DNA of 44,995 nt from NCBI RefSeq assembly GCF_007666205.1, contig NZ_VDOR01000014.1, positions 1 through 44,995 of the forward strand. Reading direction: 5' to 3'. Position numbers and translations under genes: made by a program. Positions within the stretch are counted from its first letter, which is position 1. Each line of letters begins with the position of its first letter. Source of the stretch: Kocuria palustris. Its GTDB lineage: Bacteria; Actinomycetota; Actinomycetes; Actinomycetales; Micrococcaceae. Below the pieces are notes generated by a model that was given only the letters and a program-made list of their open reading frames with translations, did no database searches and had not been told where the DNA came from. Positions 24,478 to 33,270 of this stretch are shown here, in pieces.

Positions 24478-25063
24478 GGACCGCTCCCGTCATGACGTCG
24501 ACGACGGGGCGGCTGCGGACCGTCCGGACGAACGGGGACGCATCCTGCGACTCCCACTCCCGCGGCGTCAGACGAGTGATGCTCACGGGGGCGCCCAGCG
24601 CCTCGGTCGCGCGGGCGGCGATCTCGGTGAGCCGGCGGCGCGGGGTCTCCCCCACGACCAGCACGTCGATGTCGCGCGGGAAGCCCCCGGGCTCACCGGC
24701 TCGCCGGGCGGCCCACGAGCCGTAGATCAGGACCCGGTCGACGCCCTCGACGCCGTCGAAGGCCTCGCGCAGCACCGGCACCGGCCCGTAGGCGGATTGG
24801 ATGATCTCGCGCATGGGCGCATGCAGCGGATGGTCCTGATCGGCCTGCACCATGCGGCTGCGCCCCTCCTGCCGATCGCGGAGGATGCCGCTGTCGACCA
24901 GTCTCCCCACCTCGCGATGGACCACCGCGGGGCTGACCCCGGTGCGGCGGCCCAGCTCGGCCAGGGAGAGCTCGCGGGCGGGATGCCCCAGCGTCTCGGC
25001 CAGGATGGCGCCCACGGCATCCGAGCGCACGAACGGCGTCAGCTGCGGGGGAAGAGTCTTCAC
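24470..25063 (-). CDS. HTH-fused minimal nucleotidyltransferase (MNT)
   Basis: A 197-residue protein. An N-terminal winged HTH (LSLAELGRRTGVSPAVVHREV, near residues 37-57) is followed by a linker and an MNT domain with LIYGSWAARRAGE near 110 and PRDIDVLVVG near 127. These give the G-S and D-x-D metal-binding motifs of DNA polymerase beta-like transferases. In MntA/HepT systems the MNT antitoxin adenylylates the HEPN partner; that role is inferred here. I use GTG 25063 since the wHTH begins just after it and the promoter lies directly upstream; the frame is open further, through the promoter. Confidence 0.75.
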   Translation of the reverse strand: MKTLPPQLTPFVRSDAVGAILAETLGHPARELSLAELGRRTGVSPAVVHREVGRLVDSGILRDRQEGRSRMVQADQDHPLHAPMREIIQSAYGPVPVLREAFDGVEGVDRVLIYGSWAARRAGEPGGFPRDIDVLVVGETPRRRLTEIAARATEALGAPVSITRLTPREWESQDASPFVRTVRSRPVVDVMTGAVRA

Positions 25064-25065
25064 AG

Positions 25066-25101
25066 AACCGGAAGATATATTCCGTTTATGGGAAGCGTCA
25101 A
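25066..25101 (-). promoter_or_regulatory. Promoter with palindromic operator of the MNT/HEPN pair
   Basis: Minus-strand TTGACG (25096-25101) and TATATC (25074-25079) with a 16-bp spacer form a strong promoter about 10 bases before the GTG. An inverted repeat with 8-bp arms (25066-25073 and 25080-25087, one mismatch) is centred on the -10. The wHTH of the MNT protein probably represses here. Confidence 0.6.
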
Positions 25102-25115
25102 GGCCCGCCGCCCGC

Positions 25116-25808
25116 TCAGCGAGAATCGGGGCGGCGACGCGCGCGGATCCTGTTCCACCACCGCTGGTAGGTCTTGACGAGCCCGCCGACGACGAACGCC
25201 GCGAAGACCGTCCCCTCCCGGACCCCCTGGAGCTCACCGGACAGCCACAGGGAGAGGATCACCGCCAGGATCACCAGGAACCAGTCGAAGCACTGCTTGA
25301 CCGTGCCGAACTGCCACCCCGAGACGGTCGCGATCGCCGCGACGATCCCCTCCCCGGGGATGTAGAGGATCCGCGGCAGCACCTGGATGAACACCCCGAT
25401 GGACACCAGGACTGCCCCCAGGATCACCAGCAGCCACTGCTGCAGGTAGTCCGCCGGCTGCAGGAATCCCGTCAGGCGCAGGGAGACGTCGCACAGCCAG
25501 CCGAAGATCACGGCGACGGCGATCTGGAGGATGTTGATCGGGTGGAACCTGCGCCGCAGCAGGATCGCCTGCACCGCCACGAACACGAGGTTCATGAGGA
25601 TCGTGATCCGGCCGAAGCTCAGCGGGAGGGGCCCGGCCAGCGCGGCGGGGACGGTCGAGATGGGCGAGGTGCCCAGCGCGGCGTGGACGGACACCGCGAT
25701 GCCGACCGACATGATCCCCACGCCCGCCGCGAAGAGCAGCCAGCGCACGGGAAGGCCGAACTCGGGGGCGGGCATGGCCGGCCGGGCCGGCGGCTCGGAG
25801 GACTTCAT
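25116..25808 (-). CDS. YczE/YitT-family membrane protein
   Basis: A 230-residue membrane protein with about five to six helices. LLFAAGVGIMSVGIAVSVHAALGTSPISTVP near residues 24-54 and the YIPGEGIVAAIATVSGWQFGTVK block near 149-171 are typical of the YczE/YyaS/YitT family. The biochemical role is unknown. It sits 48 bases after the lipase-like hydrolase on the same strand. Confidence 0.8.
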   Translation of the reverse strand: MKSSEPPARPAMPAPEFGLPVRWLLFAAGVGIMSVGIAVSVHAALGTSPISTVPAALAGPLPLSFGRITILMNLVFVAVQAILLRRRFHPINILQIAVAVIFGWLCDVSLRLTGFLQPADYLQQWLLVILGAVLVSIGVFIQVLPRILYIPGEGIVAAIATVSGWQFGTVKQCFDWFLVILAVILSLWLSGELQGVREGTVFAAFVVGGLVKTYQRWWNRIRARRRPDSR

Positions 25809-25856
25809 GCCGAGGACCCTACGTCGGGGCGGGGGCGACCCAGGACCGCCGTCCGC

Positions 25857-26804
25857 TCAGCCCCGCTCGGCGACCCGTCCGACGAAGCCGAGGATCTCCG
25901 CCTCGACCTCCGCGCGCGTCGCCGGCTCGTTGTGCACCTCGTGGCGGACACCGGGGAACACGCAGGCGCGCACGTCGTCGTGGCCGCTGTCGCGAAGCCG
26001 GTTGGCCACGTGGAGCGCGCCTTCCCCGTACCCGGCGACCGGGTCCTGCTCGCCGGCCAGGATCAGCACGGGCAGACCGGTCGGCAGCGCGGAGTACCAG
26101 GACTCGCCGTTCGCCTGGTCGTAGAGGTCCACGAAGCCCTGCAGGAAGCGCGAGCTCAGGGGCGCGCCGAAGTTGTTGAAGGGGTCCCGGCCGTGATCCG
26201 CCACGACGTCGGCGTCGGCGGCGACCCAGGCGGTGGGCCCGGCATCCTCTCCGAAGCGCTCCAGGAAGCCGTCGAACAGCTGCCCGGCCAGGTGGTCCGG
26301 CGCTGGCTCGGCCCGGTCCTCCCCGGCGGCGAGGCGGGCGAGCTCGGCACGGTCCACCGAGTCCTCGATGCCGCGCATCTGCGCCGCGATGCCGCACAGG
26401 GCCAGACCGGCGAGCTGCGCCTCGGGACGCGAGGCGAGGACGCGGGCGATCATCGAGCCCCAGCTGTGGCCGAAGACCACGTACGGGACGTCGGGCAGCT
26501 CCTGGCGGACCCTGCCCTGCAGGGTCATCTCGTCGTCGACGACGACGCGGGCGGCCTCGTCGCCGGCATCGCCCCAGATCCCGGACTGCATGGCCGTGCG
26601 GCCGTGCCCGGCGTGGTCCCCGCCCACGACGGCATATCCCGCATCGAGAAGCGTGCTGATGAGGTGGAGGTAGCGCCTCGAGTGCTCGCCGAGGCCGTGG
26701 ACGATGTGCACGACGGCCCTGGGCTGCGTGACCGGGGTGTGGAGCCAGGCCTGGATGGTGTCCCGGCCGTTGGCCGACGTGAACTCGAGCTCGTGCAGTG
26801 CCAT
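25857..26804 (-). CDS. Monoacylglycerol lipase-like alpha/beta hydrolase
   Basis: A 315-residue serine hydrolase of the S33/lysophospholipase group. It shows HIVHGLGEHSRRY near residue 33, the GHSWGS nucleophile elbow near 112, the acid in GEQDPVAGYGEG and the His in VRHEVHNE. This set matches monoacylglycerol lipases, which release glycerol and a fatty acid; lysophospholipids are an alternative. GAGGAG lies 6 bases before the ATG. Confidence 0.85.
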   Translation of the reverse strand: MALHELEFTSANGRDTIQAWLHTPVTQPRAVVHIVHGLGEHSRRYLHLISTLLDAGYAVVGGDHAGHGRTAMQSGIWGDAGDEAARVVVDDEMTLQGRVRQELPDVPYVVFGHSWGSMIARVLASRPEAQLAGLALCGIAAQMRGIEDSVDRAELARLAAGEDRAEPAPDHLAGQLFDGFLERFGEDAGPTAWVAADADVVADHGRDPFNNFGAPLSSRFLQGFVDLYDQANGESWYSALPTGLPVLILAGEQDPVAGYGEGALHVANRLRDSGHDDVRACVFPGVRHEVHNEPATRAEVEAEILGFVGRVAERG

Positions 26805-26857
26805 GCGAGGCTCCTCTGCTGATCGATGCCGCGGCCACCGGCCGCCGATGTCGGCAG

Positions 26858-26887
26858 GTTATACCCGGCGGCATCGGGAATTGAGAA
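26858..26887 (-). promoter_or_regulatory. Possible promoter of the hydrolase gene
   Basis: Minus-strand TATAAC (26858-26863), 18 bases below TTCTCA (26882-26887). The -10 is good, the -35 poor. The stretch from here to about 27050 holds no supported gene. Confidence 0.4.
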
Positions 26888-27051
26888 ACCGCCCGGTCGC
26901 GCAGCGGGTCGAGCGGCAGACTTCCTGGTCGATCGGTCGGACACGTCGCACCGAGGCACGTCATGGAGGCCGAGGAGCCGCCGCGCATGCTCCGTGACAC
27001 CGCCTCGCAGGACGGCCGCGGCCGCTGCCGGTCAGGGGCCCGTCGACGCTG

Positions 27052-27075
27052 ATGAATGTACATTCATGTTAGGCT
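27052..27075 (+). promoter_or_regulatory. 16-bp palindrome and -10 of the secreted protein gene
   Basis: ATGAATGTACATTCAT (27052-27067) is a perfect palindrome of the kind bound by TetR-family dimers. It ends 3 bases before TAGGCT (27070-27075), a good plus-strand -10, so it fills the spacer. No TetR gene is adjacent. Confidence 0.6.
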
Positions 27076-27131
27076 CCCAGGGACCGCTCAGGGTCTGCGA
27101 GCGGCCGCCCGCGTCGAACTGGAGCCCACCC

Positions 27132-27980
27132 GTGCCCGATATCAGCCGCCGCACCGTTGCCAGGAGCGTCGCCTGGGCCGTCCCCACCATCGCCGTGGCC
27201 GCCGCCGCGCCGGCCTACGCCGTCTCCCCCGGCAACCGCGTCGCGACCATCGGCGGGGGCGCGCCCGCGTACTACGGCTGGGGCGCCAACACGACCAACC
27301 CCAGGACCACGGCGACCACCACGCAGAAGCTCGAGTTCGCGGGTCAGGTCTCGCTGAGCGACCTGCCGAGGGACGCGGTCATCACCGGCATCAGCTACAC
27401 GTACTGGTTCCAGAACCGCGTGGACACCGACACCAATCCCAACGGAGCCTCCGGTGCCCACGGCCCGGGCATCTACGTCCCGGGCAACGCCCGGGCGTCG
27501 ACGTACAGCCCCGGGGTCTGCACCGTGAGCGGCAGCACGGTCAACGGCTGCCGGTTCACCTACGGGTCCGCCGCCATGTCAGCGCCCACCGACGGCAACA
27601 CCAACACCAGGACGAACCCGTTCACCTCGGGCAGCGCCTCGGGGGCGGTGCGGACGAACCTGACGCAGCACACCTTCGACAACGGCCGGACGACCCTCGC
27701 GTGGCAGTTCGTCTTCACCGGGGATCCCGCCAAGGCGAACGCGCTGCTGACCACGGATGCGGAGGGCTACAAGCACCTGGCACTGCAGTCCACCCCGCAG
27801 ATGAACGTCACCTACACCAACGTCCTGCAGAATCACCCCGCCCAGCGGACGATCCAGGTGGACCGCTTCTCCACGGTCACCTACACCTCCGGCGGACGGA
27901 CCCACACCCTGACGCGTCGCATCGGCAACTCGGTCTTCTGCAACTCGAGCGCTCAGCCGGGCGGCGTGAACATGTGCTGA
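27132..27980 (+). CDS. Tat-type secreted protein of unknown function
   Basis: A 282-residue exported protein. The first 30 residues form a twin-arginine-like signal (ISRRTVARSVAWAVP, Ala-rich core, cleavage after APAYA). The mature part is rich in Thr, Asn, Gly and Ser, likely a beta-sandwich, with four cysteines in two pairs (VCTVSGSTVNGC near 128-139, and FCNS...MC at the end). I do not recognise a family; an adhesin or surface-layer role is only a guess. GTG 27132 is preceded by GGAG at 8 bases. The palindromic promoter upstream suggests repression by a TetR-like factor. Confidence 0.75.
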   Translation: MPDISRRTVARSVAWAVPTIAVAAAAPAYAVSPGNRVATIGGGAPAYYGWGANTTNPRTTATTTQKLEFAGQVSLSDLPRDAVITGISYTYWFQNRVDTDTNPNGASGAHGPGIYVPGNARASTYSPGVCTVSGSTVNGCRFTYGSAAMSAPTDGNTNTRTNPFTSGSASGAVRTNLTQHTFDNGRTTLAWQFVFTGDPAKANALLTTDAEGYKHLALQSTPQMNVTYTNVLQNHPAQRTIQVDRFSTVTYTSGGRTHTLTRRIGNSVFCNSSAQPGGVNMC

Positions 27981-28007
27981 CGGGCCCGCCGGTCCTGCGC
28001 TGACGAA

Positions 28008-28052
28008 CGGCATCCCGCCTGCCCATCCTTCGGATCGGAAGGCGGGATGCCG
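28008..28052. terminator. Bidirectional terminator
   Basis: A perfect 13-bp stem (28008-28020 with 28040-28052) around a 19-base loop lies between the convergent secreted protein and quinone reductase genes. Confidence 0.7.
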
Positions 28053-28083
28053 TCGTTCCGGCCCCGCCGGGTTCTGCGCGGAT

Positions 28084-29070
28084 TCAGCCGAAGGTCAGCA
28101 CGATCTTGCCGACGGCCTCTCCGGAGCGCAGCCGGTCAGCGGCCTGCTGCGCGTCGGCGACGTCCACCGTGGAGTCGATGACGGGCCGGATGTCGCCCCG
28201 CGCGACCGCGGGCAGGACGGTCTCCTGAAGCGCCTCGAGAATCGGCAGCGTCTCCCAGTGTCGGGAGAAGCCGAACGAGACCCCGTGTACGCTCAGGTGC
28301 CGGTAGGACAGCGCATCGAGGTCGATCGTCGACGACGGGCCGGCCAGGCGCCCGATGTTCACCACGTGCCCGTCCTCGGCGGCCGCCGGGAGGCACTGCG
28401 CGAACGTGTCGCCGGCGATGTGGTCCAGCACGACGTCGACCCCGCGACCGTCCGTGGCGGCGAGCACGGCCCGCGTGAGGTCCTCGTCATCCGTCACGAT
28501 CACCGTGTCGACACCGAGGTCCGCGAGCAGATCCCTCTTGCCCGCGCTCCGGGTGGTCCCGATGACCTGAGAGGCGGACAGGGCCTTCGCGATCTGCACC
28601 CCGATCATGCCGATGCCGGTGCTCGCGCCGGTGACGAGCACGCTCTGCCCGGGCTCGAACCCGGCCGCGGTGAGGGCGCCGAACTCGGTCAGCAGGGCCG
28701 TGGGCAGCGCGCAGGCCACGGCCGGCTCGAGGCCGGCCGGCCGAGGCAGCACGAAGCGATGATCGGCCACGAGGAATTCGGCGAACGACGACGGGAACGT
28801 GCCCATCACCGGGTCGCCCACCGCCCAGTCCCCGGCCTCCGGGCCGGCGGCGGCGATCTCGCCGGCGTACTCGAAGCCGGCGACGGACTCCTCGCCGGAG
28901 CCGCCGTTCGCGGGATCCGCCTCGGCCAGCATCGGCAGATCGGCACTGTTGGTCGCCGAGGCGCGATTGCGGATCAGCACCTGGCCCTTCCCGGGCTCCG
29001 GGGCCGGCATCTCGTCGAGGACCCATTCGGGTCCTCGACCGGCGATCAGGGCGCGCATGGTCTCGGTCAT
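28084..29070 (-). CDS. NADPH:quinone reductase-like MDR protein
   Basis: A 328-residue medium-chain reductase without the zinc ligands of alcohol dehydrogenases. The GroES-like domain fills residues 1-120; the nucleotide motif is VTGASTGIGMIGVQIAK near 146, and VVLDHIAG near 213 is typical of quinone or enoyl reductases. It probably reduces quinones or unsaturated carbonyls with NADPH. GGAGGAG lies 4 bases before the ATG. It is the last gene of a four-gene run, 34 bases after the aldo/keto reductase. Confidence 0.85.
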   Translation of the reverse strand: MTETMRALIAGRGPEWVLDEMPAPEPGKGQVLIRNRASATNSADLPMLAEADPANGGSGEESVAGFEYAGEIAAAGPEAGDWAVGDPVMGTFPSSFAEFLVADHRFVLPRPAGLEPAVACALPTALLTEFGALTAAGFEPGQSVLVTGASTGIGMIGVQIAKALSASQVIGTTRSAGKRDLLADLGVDTVIVTDDEDLTRAVLAATDGRGVDVVLDHIAGDTFAQCLPAAAEDGHVVNIGRLAGPSSTIDLDALSYRHLSVHGVSFGFSRHWETLPILEALQETVLPAVARGDIRPVIDSTVDVADAQQAADRLRSGEAVGKIVLTFG

Positions 29071-29104
29071 CGACTCCTCCGTCCGGTCGTCGTGGATGAG
29101 CCCG

Positions 29105-29962
29105 TCACTTGCCGCTGTACACAGGGAAGTCGCTGGACTCCCCGTAGTCGCTGGCCTGCAGATCGCGCAGCGTCGCCATGTCCTCGTCGGAGATCACGAA
29201 GTCCACGGCTGCATTGGAGCGCATGTGCTCGGGGTTGGCGGTCTTCGGCAGCGAGACCGCCCCCAGCTGCAGCGTGTAGCGGATGCACAGCTGCGCCACG
29301 GAGACGTCGTACGTCTGCGCCATGGCCTGCAGGTCGGGGTGGCGCAGGATCTCGCCGTGGCCCATGGGCGAGTAGGCCTCGATGAGGATCCCCTGCTCCC
29401 GGCAGCAGTCGATCAGCTCGTGCGGGGTGTTGCCCGGGTGGGCCAGCACCTGGTTCACGTGCGGGGTCACCGTGCCGTGGTCGATGACGTTCCCCAGATC
29501 AGCCGGCAGGAAGTTGGAGACGCCGATGCTGCGCAGCTTCCCGGCTCGGTGGGCGTCCTCCAGGGCGCGCCAGGCCTCGCGGTTGCCCTCGGCGTAGTCG
29601 CCGCCGCGGAAGTCGTCCCACGGCTGCGGGGCATGGATCAGCATGAGATCGAGGTGGCCGATCCCCAGCCGCTCCAGGGACTCGTCGATCGCTGCGACGG
29701 CCCCGTCGTAGTCCTTGATCTCCGCGGCGAGCTTGGAGGAGACGAACAGCTCCTCGCGCGGGACGCCGCTGGTGCGCACGCCCTCGCCCACGCCGCGCTC
29801 GTTGCCGTAGGCCTGAGCGGTGTCGATGTTCCGGTAGCCGATCTCGATCGCGGTGCGAACGGCCTCCGCGGCCTGGTCGTCCTCGATGAACCACGTGCCG
29901 AGTCCGAGCACGGGGATCTCGACGCCCCCGGTCAGGGTGGTCTTCTCGTTCAGGATGCTCAT
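29105..29962 (-). CDS. Aldo/keto reductase (2,5-diketogluconate reductase type)
   Basis: A 285-residue TIM-barrel NADPH-dependent reductase. It has NIDTAQAYGNERGVGE near residues 46-61 with the catalytic Asp and Tyr, FVSSKL with Lys near 78, LIHAPQPW near 109 with the His, and GVSNF near 142. This order is the AKR signature; carbonyl substrates are not fixed by it. The ATG overlaps the stop of the cupin gene as ATGA. Confidence 0.9.
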   Translation of the reverse strand: MSILNEKTTLTGGVEIPVLGLGTWFIEDDQAAEAVRTAIEIGYRNIDTAQAYGNERGVGEGVRTSGVPREELFVSSKLAAEIKDYDGAVAAIDESLERLGIGHLDLMLIHAPQPWDDFRGGDYAEGNREAWRALEDAHRAGKLRSIGVSNFLPADLGNVIDHGTVTPHVNQVLAHPGNTPHELIDCCREQGILIEAYSPMGHGEILRHPDLQAMAQTYDVSVAQLCIRYTLQLGAVSLPKTANPEHMRSNAAVDFVISDEDMATLRDLQASDYGESSDFPVYSGK

Positions 29963-30405
29963 GCGCTCTCTCCGTTCTCCTGCGCGGTGGCGGGCAGTCG
30001 CCCGTACGTCTCCTCGTCGACGGGCTCGAGCCACTCGTTGCTGACGTCCTCGCCCGGCGTCACGAAGGCGACGTGGGAGAACCACGAGTCCGCCTTGGCG
30101 CCGTGCCAGTGCTTGAGACCTGCCGGCACCCGGATCACGGAGCCGGGGCCCATGCTCACCGGGTCCTGGCCCTCGGCCTGATACCAGCCCGAGCCGGCCG
30201 TGCACATGAGGATCTGGTCCCCGGCGCCGTCGCTGCCGTGGTGGATGTGCCAGTTGTTGCGGCAGCCCGGCTCGAACGTGATGTTGGCGACCGGCACGGC
30301 GCCGTCGGCCAGGGGCGCGTTGTAGCTGCGGCCGATGAAGTACTCGGCGAAGGCCTCGTTGGGCTCGCCCTGGGGGAAGATCTGGTCGAAGTCGTTCTGG
30401 GTCAT
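29959..30405 (-). CDS. Cupin-domain protein
   Basis: A 148-residue single-domain cupin. Motif 1 is RNNWHIHHGSDGAGDQILMC near residues 49-68 and motif 2 VPAGLKHWHGAKADSWFSHV near 93-112; the His residues are likely metal ligands. Small cupins like this occur beside oxidoreductases and carboxymuconolactone decarboxylases; the reaction is unknown. It starts 4 bases after the regulator stop and overlaps the aldo/keto reductase. Confidence 0.88.
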   Translation of the reverse strand: MTQNDFDQIFPQGEPNEAFAEYFIGRSYNAPLADGAVPVANITFEPGCRNNWHIHHGSDGAGDQILMCTAGSGWYQAEGQDPVSMGPGSVIRVPAGLKHWHGAKADSWFSHVAFVTPGEDVSNEWLEPVDEETYGRLPATAQENGESA

Positions 30406-30409
30406 CTCG

Positions 30410-31312
30410 TCATTCCTTCGGGGTGAGGGTGTGATCGTCCGAGTCCGGGGATCCGGAGGCAGCGGCCCGATCGGTGGCCGCCAGGCTGGCCAGCAGGTCC
30501 AGGCGCTCCCGGCTGGGCGAGCCGGGCTGTGCGGCGTAGATCATCAGGAACAGCCCGGGCTCCGCGGTCAGCTCCATCCCCTCGAAGGTCAGGGTGAGAT
30601 CCCCGACGGCGCAGTGGTGGAACTCCTTGGTCCCGGAGCCGTGGCGGCGCACGTCGTGGGCGCCCCAGCGGGTGCGGAAGGCGTCGCAGCGAGTCGACAG
30701 CTCGCCGATCAGATCGTGCAGCTGCGGGTCCCGAGGGTCGTGGCCCGCGCCGGTGCGCAGGATGGCCACGGTGATGTCGGCGGCCTTGTCCCAGTCCGGG
30801 TAGAACTCCCGCGCGCGCTCGTCCAGGAAGCAGTGCCGCGCCAGATTGCCCTGGCCGGGGCCGTCGAAGACCTCCCGGTAGAACACCCGGGCCAGGTCGT
30901 TGACCGCCAGCAGGTCCAGGCGCTCGTTGCGCACGAAGGCCGGGCCGTCGGTGATGGCCTCCAGCGCCCGGACGAGGCTCTCGCGGGGCTCCCAGCCGCG
31001 GGCCCTGCGGCGCCGTACGGGCTGCCCGCCGCCGTTGGCGATGCGGGCGAGGTCGAAGAGGTGCTCGTGCTCGGCATCGTCGAGCTGCAGCGCGCGGGAG
31101 ATGGCCGTCAGCACGGCATCCGAGACACCGGCCAGGCTCCCCCGCTCGATCTTGGCGTAGTACTCCGGGCTGACGTCGGCCAGCATCGCGACCTCGCTGC
31201 GCCGCAGGCCCGGCACGCGGCGCTGGCCCGAGACGGTCAGCCCCGCCTGCTCCGGCCCGATGTTCGCGCGGCGGGTCATGAGGAACTCCCGCACGTCGTC
31301 CCTGATCTCCAT
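30410..31312 (-). CDS. MmyB-like XRE-family transcriptional regulator
   Basis: A 300-residue regulator. The HTH is at about residues 32-70 (GLRRSEVAMLADVSPEYYAKIERG), and the larger C-terminal part (near 100-270) is the MmyB-like ligand-binding PAS domain. I chose ATG 31312 (MEIRDDVREF); a GTG 9 bases upstream is possible and neither has a clear ribosome site. It heads an operon with cupin, aldo/keto reductase and quinone reductase genes, which it probably regulates. Confidence 0.85.
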   Translation of the reverse strand: MEIRDDVREFLMTRRANIGPEQAGLTVSGQRRVPGLRRSEVAMLADVSPEYYAKIERGSLAGVSDAVLTAISRALQLDDAEHEHLFDLARIANGGGQPVRRRRARGWEPRESLVRALEAITDGPAFVRNERLDLLAVNDLARVFYREVFDGPGQGNLARHCFLDERAREFYPDWDKAADITVAILRTGAGHDPRDPQLHDLIGELSTRCDAFRTRWGAHDVRRHGSGTKEFHHCAVGDLTLTFEGMELTAEPGLFLMIYAAQPGSPSRERLDLLASLAATDRAAASGSPDSDDHTLTPKE

Positions 31313-31417
31313 GCGGACCACCGTAGGCCCGGCGCCCGAGCGCCAGGGAGTCTCCGGTGGTGCACCCCTCGTCGGGGCCGCTCGGGTCGCCTACAGGTCT
31401 GAGCGCCCCGCCCCGTC

Positions 31418-32047
31418 TCAGGGGCGGAGGCACAGGCCGCGGGCCCTGCCGAAGAGCTCGATCGTCTGGTCCTCGGTGAAGCCGTCGATTCCGGGCAGCA
31501 GCAGGTACGGCACCTCGAAGCGCAGGTACGGCCGGGGCCCGACGCGGCGCTGCCACCAGAGGCTCTGCGCGCGGACCATGGCGCGGCCCTCGGGGCTCAG
31601 CGGCATGACCGGGCAGAGCCCGCCGACGTCGTTCTTCACGCGGATCCGGCGGCGCTCAGGCGGCCCCAGGACGCTCCACGGCAGCGGGCCGATGCCCCGC
31701 AGGCTCACGCCGAGGCCGTCGAGCACCACCGGCTGCTCCTCCACGCGCCATCGGCTGCCGATGCTCCGGATCGCCACCGCCGCCCCGACGCCGGCCAGAA
31801 GCCCGACGAATGCCAGCAGGACACCGAGCGGGATCAGCAGCGACCAGAGGCCGATCTCCTGCAGCGCCGCGCCGAGCGGCACCAGGAGGACGCCGACGAC
31901 GCCGAGGGAGAGCAACACCGCAGCGGCGACCCGCTGACGCCCCAGCCAGCGGGCGACGACGTCGGAGCGGCGGCCGGGCAGCATCACCGCGCCCCGAGCG
32001 CGCAGATGCTGCAGGGTCGCGTCAGGCGTCACGACGATCCGCTGCAT
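31418..32047 (-). CDS. Small membrane protein of unknown function
   Basis: A 209-residue protein with two hydrophobic helices (about residues 42-61 and 65-95) and a soluble C-terminal domain containing EEQPVVLDGLGVSL and YLRFEVPYLLLPG, which may be a PH-like beta fold. No family is certain. Start MQRIVVTPDA at 32047 is chosen for good composition; upstream in-frame starts exist and no Shine-Dalgarno decides. Confidence 0.6.
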   Translation of the reverse strand: MQRIVVTPDATLQHLRARGAVMLPGRRSDVVARWLGRQRVAAAVLLSLGVVGVLLVPLGAALQEIGLWSLLIPLGVLLAFVGLLAGVGAAVAIRSIGSRWRVEEQPVVLDGLGVSLRGIGPLPWSVLGPPERRRIRVKNDVGGLCPVMPLSPEGRAMVRAQSLWWQRRVGPRPYLRFEVPYLLLPGIDGFTEDQTIELFGRARGLCLRP

Positions 32048-32229
32048 GGGCACAGTATGCATCGGCGAAAGACTCGCCTCGCGCCGAATATCAGCCATCA
32101 TTCCGATGAAGCCGCGCAGACCGGGACATGGCATCCTGCGGCTGCTTCTCAGGACTTCCTGGACGTGCGAATTCGCCGACTAGCGCGATGACGTGCTGTC
32201 CAGCATCACACGGAATGTCTCGACGCCGC

Positions 32230-33270
32230 TCACGGAACCAGGACCGCGCGCCCCTGGACCCGGCCGTGGTGGAGGTCGTCGAAGGCCTGCACCGCGTCGT
32301 CGAGGGAATAGCGATTGACCTGCACGCCGATCCGGCCGTCCTCGGCGAGCTGGATGACCTCGCGCAGCTCCGCGACGGTGCCGCCGTACGGGCGCTCGAT
32401 CTGGATGCCCCACGGGATCGGGCCGCCGTTGCCCACGAGGTAGTCCAGTTGAGCGCCCCCGAGCCCGACGAACATGATGGCGCCCCCGTTGCGCACGGTG
32501 TGCACTGCCAGGTCGGCCGTCGGCTGCACGCCGACGAAGTCGAGGACCACGTCGGCTCCCTTGCCGTCGGTGGCCTCGAGCACGCGGTCGGCGGCCTGCG
32601 CGTCCGATGGCAGCGCCAGATGCACTCCGTGCTCCTGGGCGTACTTCACCTTCTCCGGATCGGTGTCCAGCGCGATGATGCGCGCGCCCGTCGTCGCCTT
32701 CAGCAGCTGGATGCCCATGTGGCCCAGGCCGCCGAGCCCGATCACGACGACCGTCGCGTCCCCGGTGAGGCGGGGCCGCACCCGGTTGATGGCGTGCATG
32801 GGCGTGAGGGCGGCATCGGCCAGCGGCGCGGCGTCCGCCGGATCGAGCTTGTCCAGCGGCACCAGGTTGTGAGGCTTCACGACCAGGTGCTCGGCCATGC
32901 CGCCGGGGCTGCCGATGCCGGGGCACAGCGGAGCGAGCGCATCGCGCGGGTAGGCGACCTCGCAGTAGTTGTCGCGGCCCTTGGCGCACTCGCGGCAGTT
33001 GCCGCAGGACAGGATGAGGGACACGACCGCCCGATCGCCGGGCTGCCAGCCCCCGACCTTGTCGCCGACCCGATCGACCGTGCCCGCGGCCTCATGGCCG
33101 AGGATGCCGCCGACCCAGGGGCTGTCGTCTCCCGACCCGATGATCGCCAGGTCCGAGTGGCACACGCCGGCGCCGCCGATCTTCAGCAGGACCTCATCGG
33201 GGCCGGGCTCCGGGGCCGGCCGGTCGACGACCTCGATCTCGTTGTTCCGGGCAAAGATCACGGCGCGCAT
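32230..33270 (-). CDS. Zinc-dependent alcohol dehydrogenase
   Basis: A 346-residue NAD(P)-dependent medium-chain alcohol dehydrogenase. Catalytic-zinc ligands are in GAGVCHSDL near residue 36 and LGHEAAG near 60. The structural-zinc lobe CGNCRECAKGRDNYC near 90-104 has all four cysteines. The nucleotide motif is VIGLGGLGHMG near 172. The allowed alcohols are unknown. ATG 33270 has GGAGG 6 bases upstream; a longer frame to 33315 lacks support. Confidence 0.9.
   Translation of the reverse strand: MRAVIFARNNEIEVVDRPAPEPGPDEVLLKIGGAGVCHSDLAIIGSGDDSPWVGGILGHEAAGTVDRVGDKVGGWQPGDRAVVSLILSCGNCRECAKGRDNYCEVAYPRDALAPLCPGIGSPGGMAEHLVVKPHNLVPLDKLDPADAAPLADAALTPMHAINRVRPRLTGDATVVVIGLGGLGHMGIQLLKATTGARIIALDTDPEKVKYAQEHGVHLALPSDAQAADRVLEATDGKGADVVLDFVGVQPTADLAVHTVRNGGAIMFVGLGGAQLDYLVGNGGPIPWGIQIERPYGGTVAELREVIQLAEDGRIGVQVNRYSLDDAVQAFDDLHHGRVQGRAVLVP

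Noticed and set aside
24470-25237. Longer start for the MNT protein
   Set aside because: The extra 58 residues would be encoded across the promoter and operator, and are low-complexity Ser/Arg/Gly.
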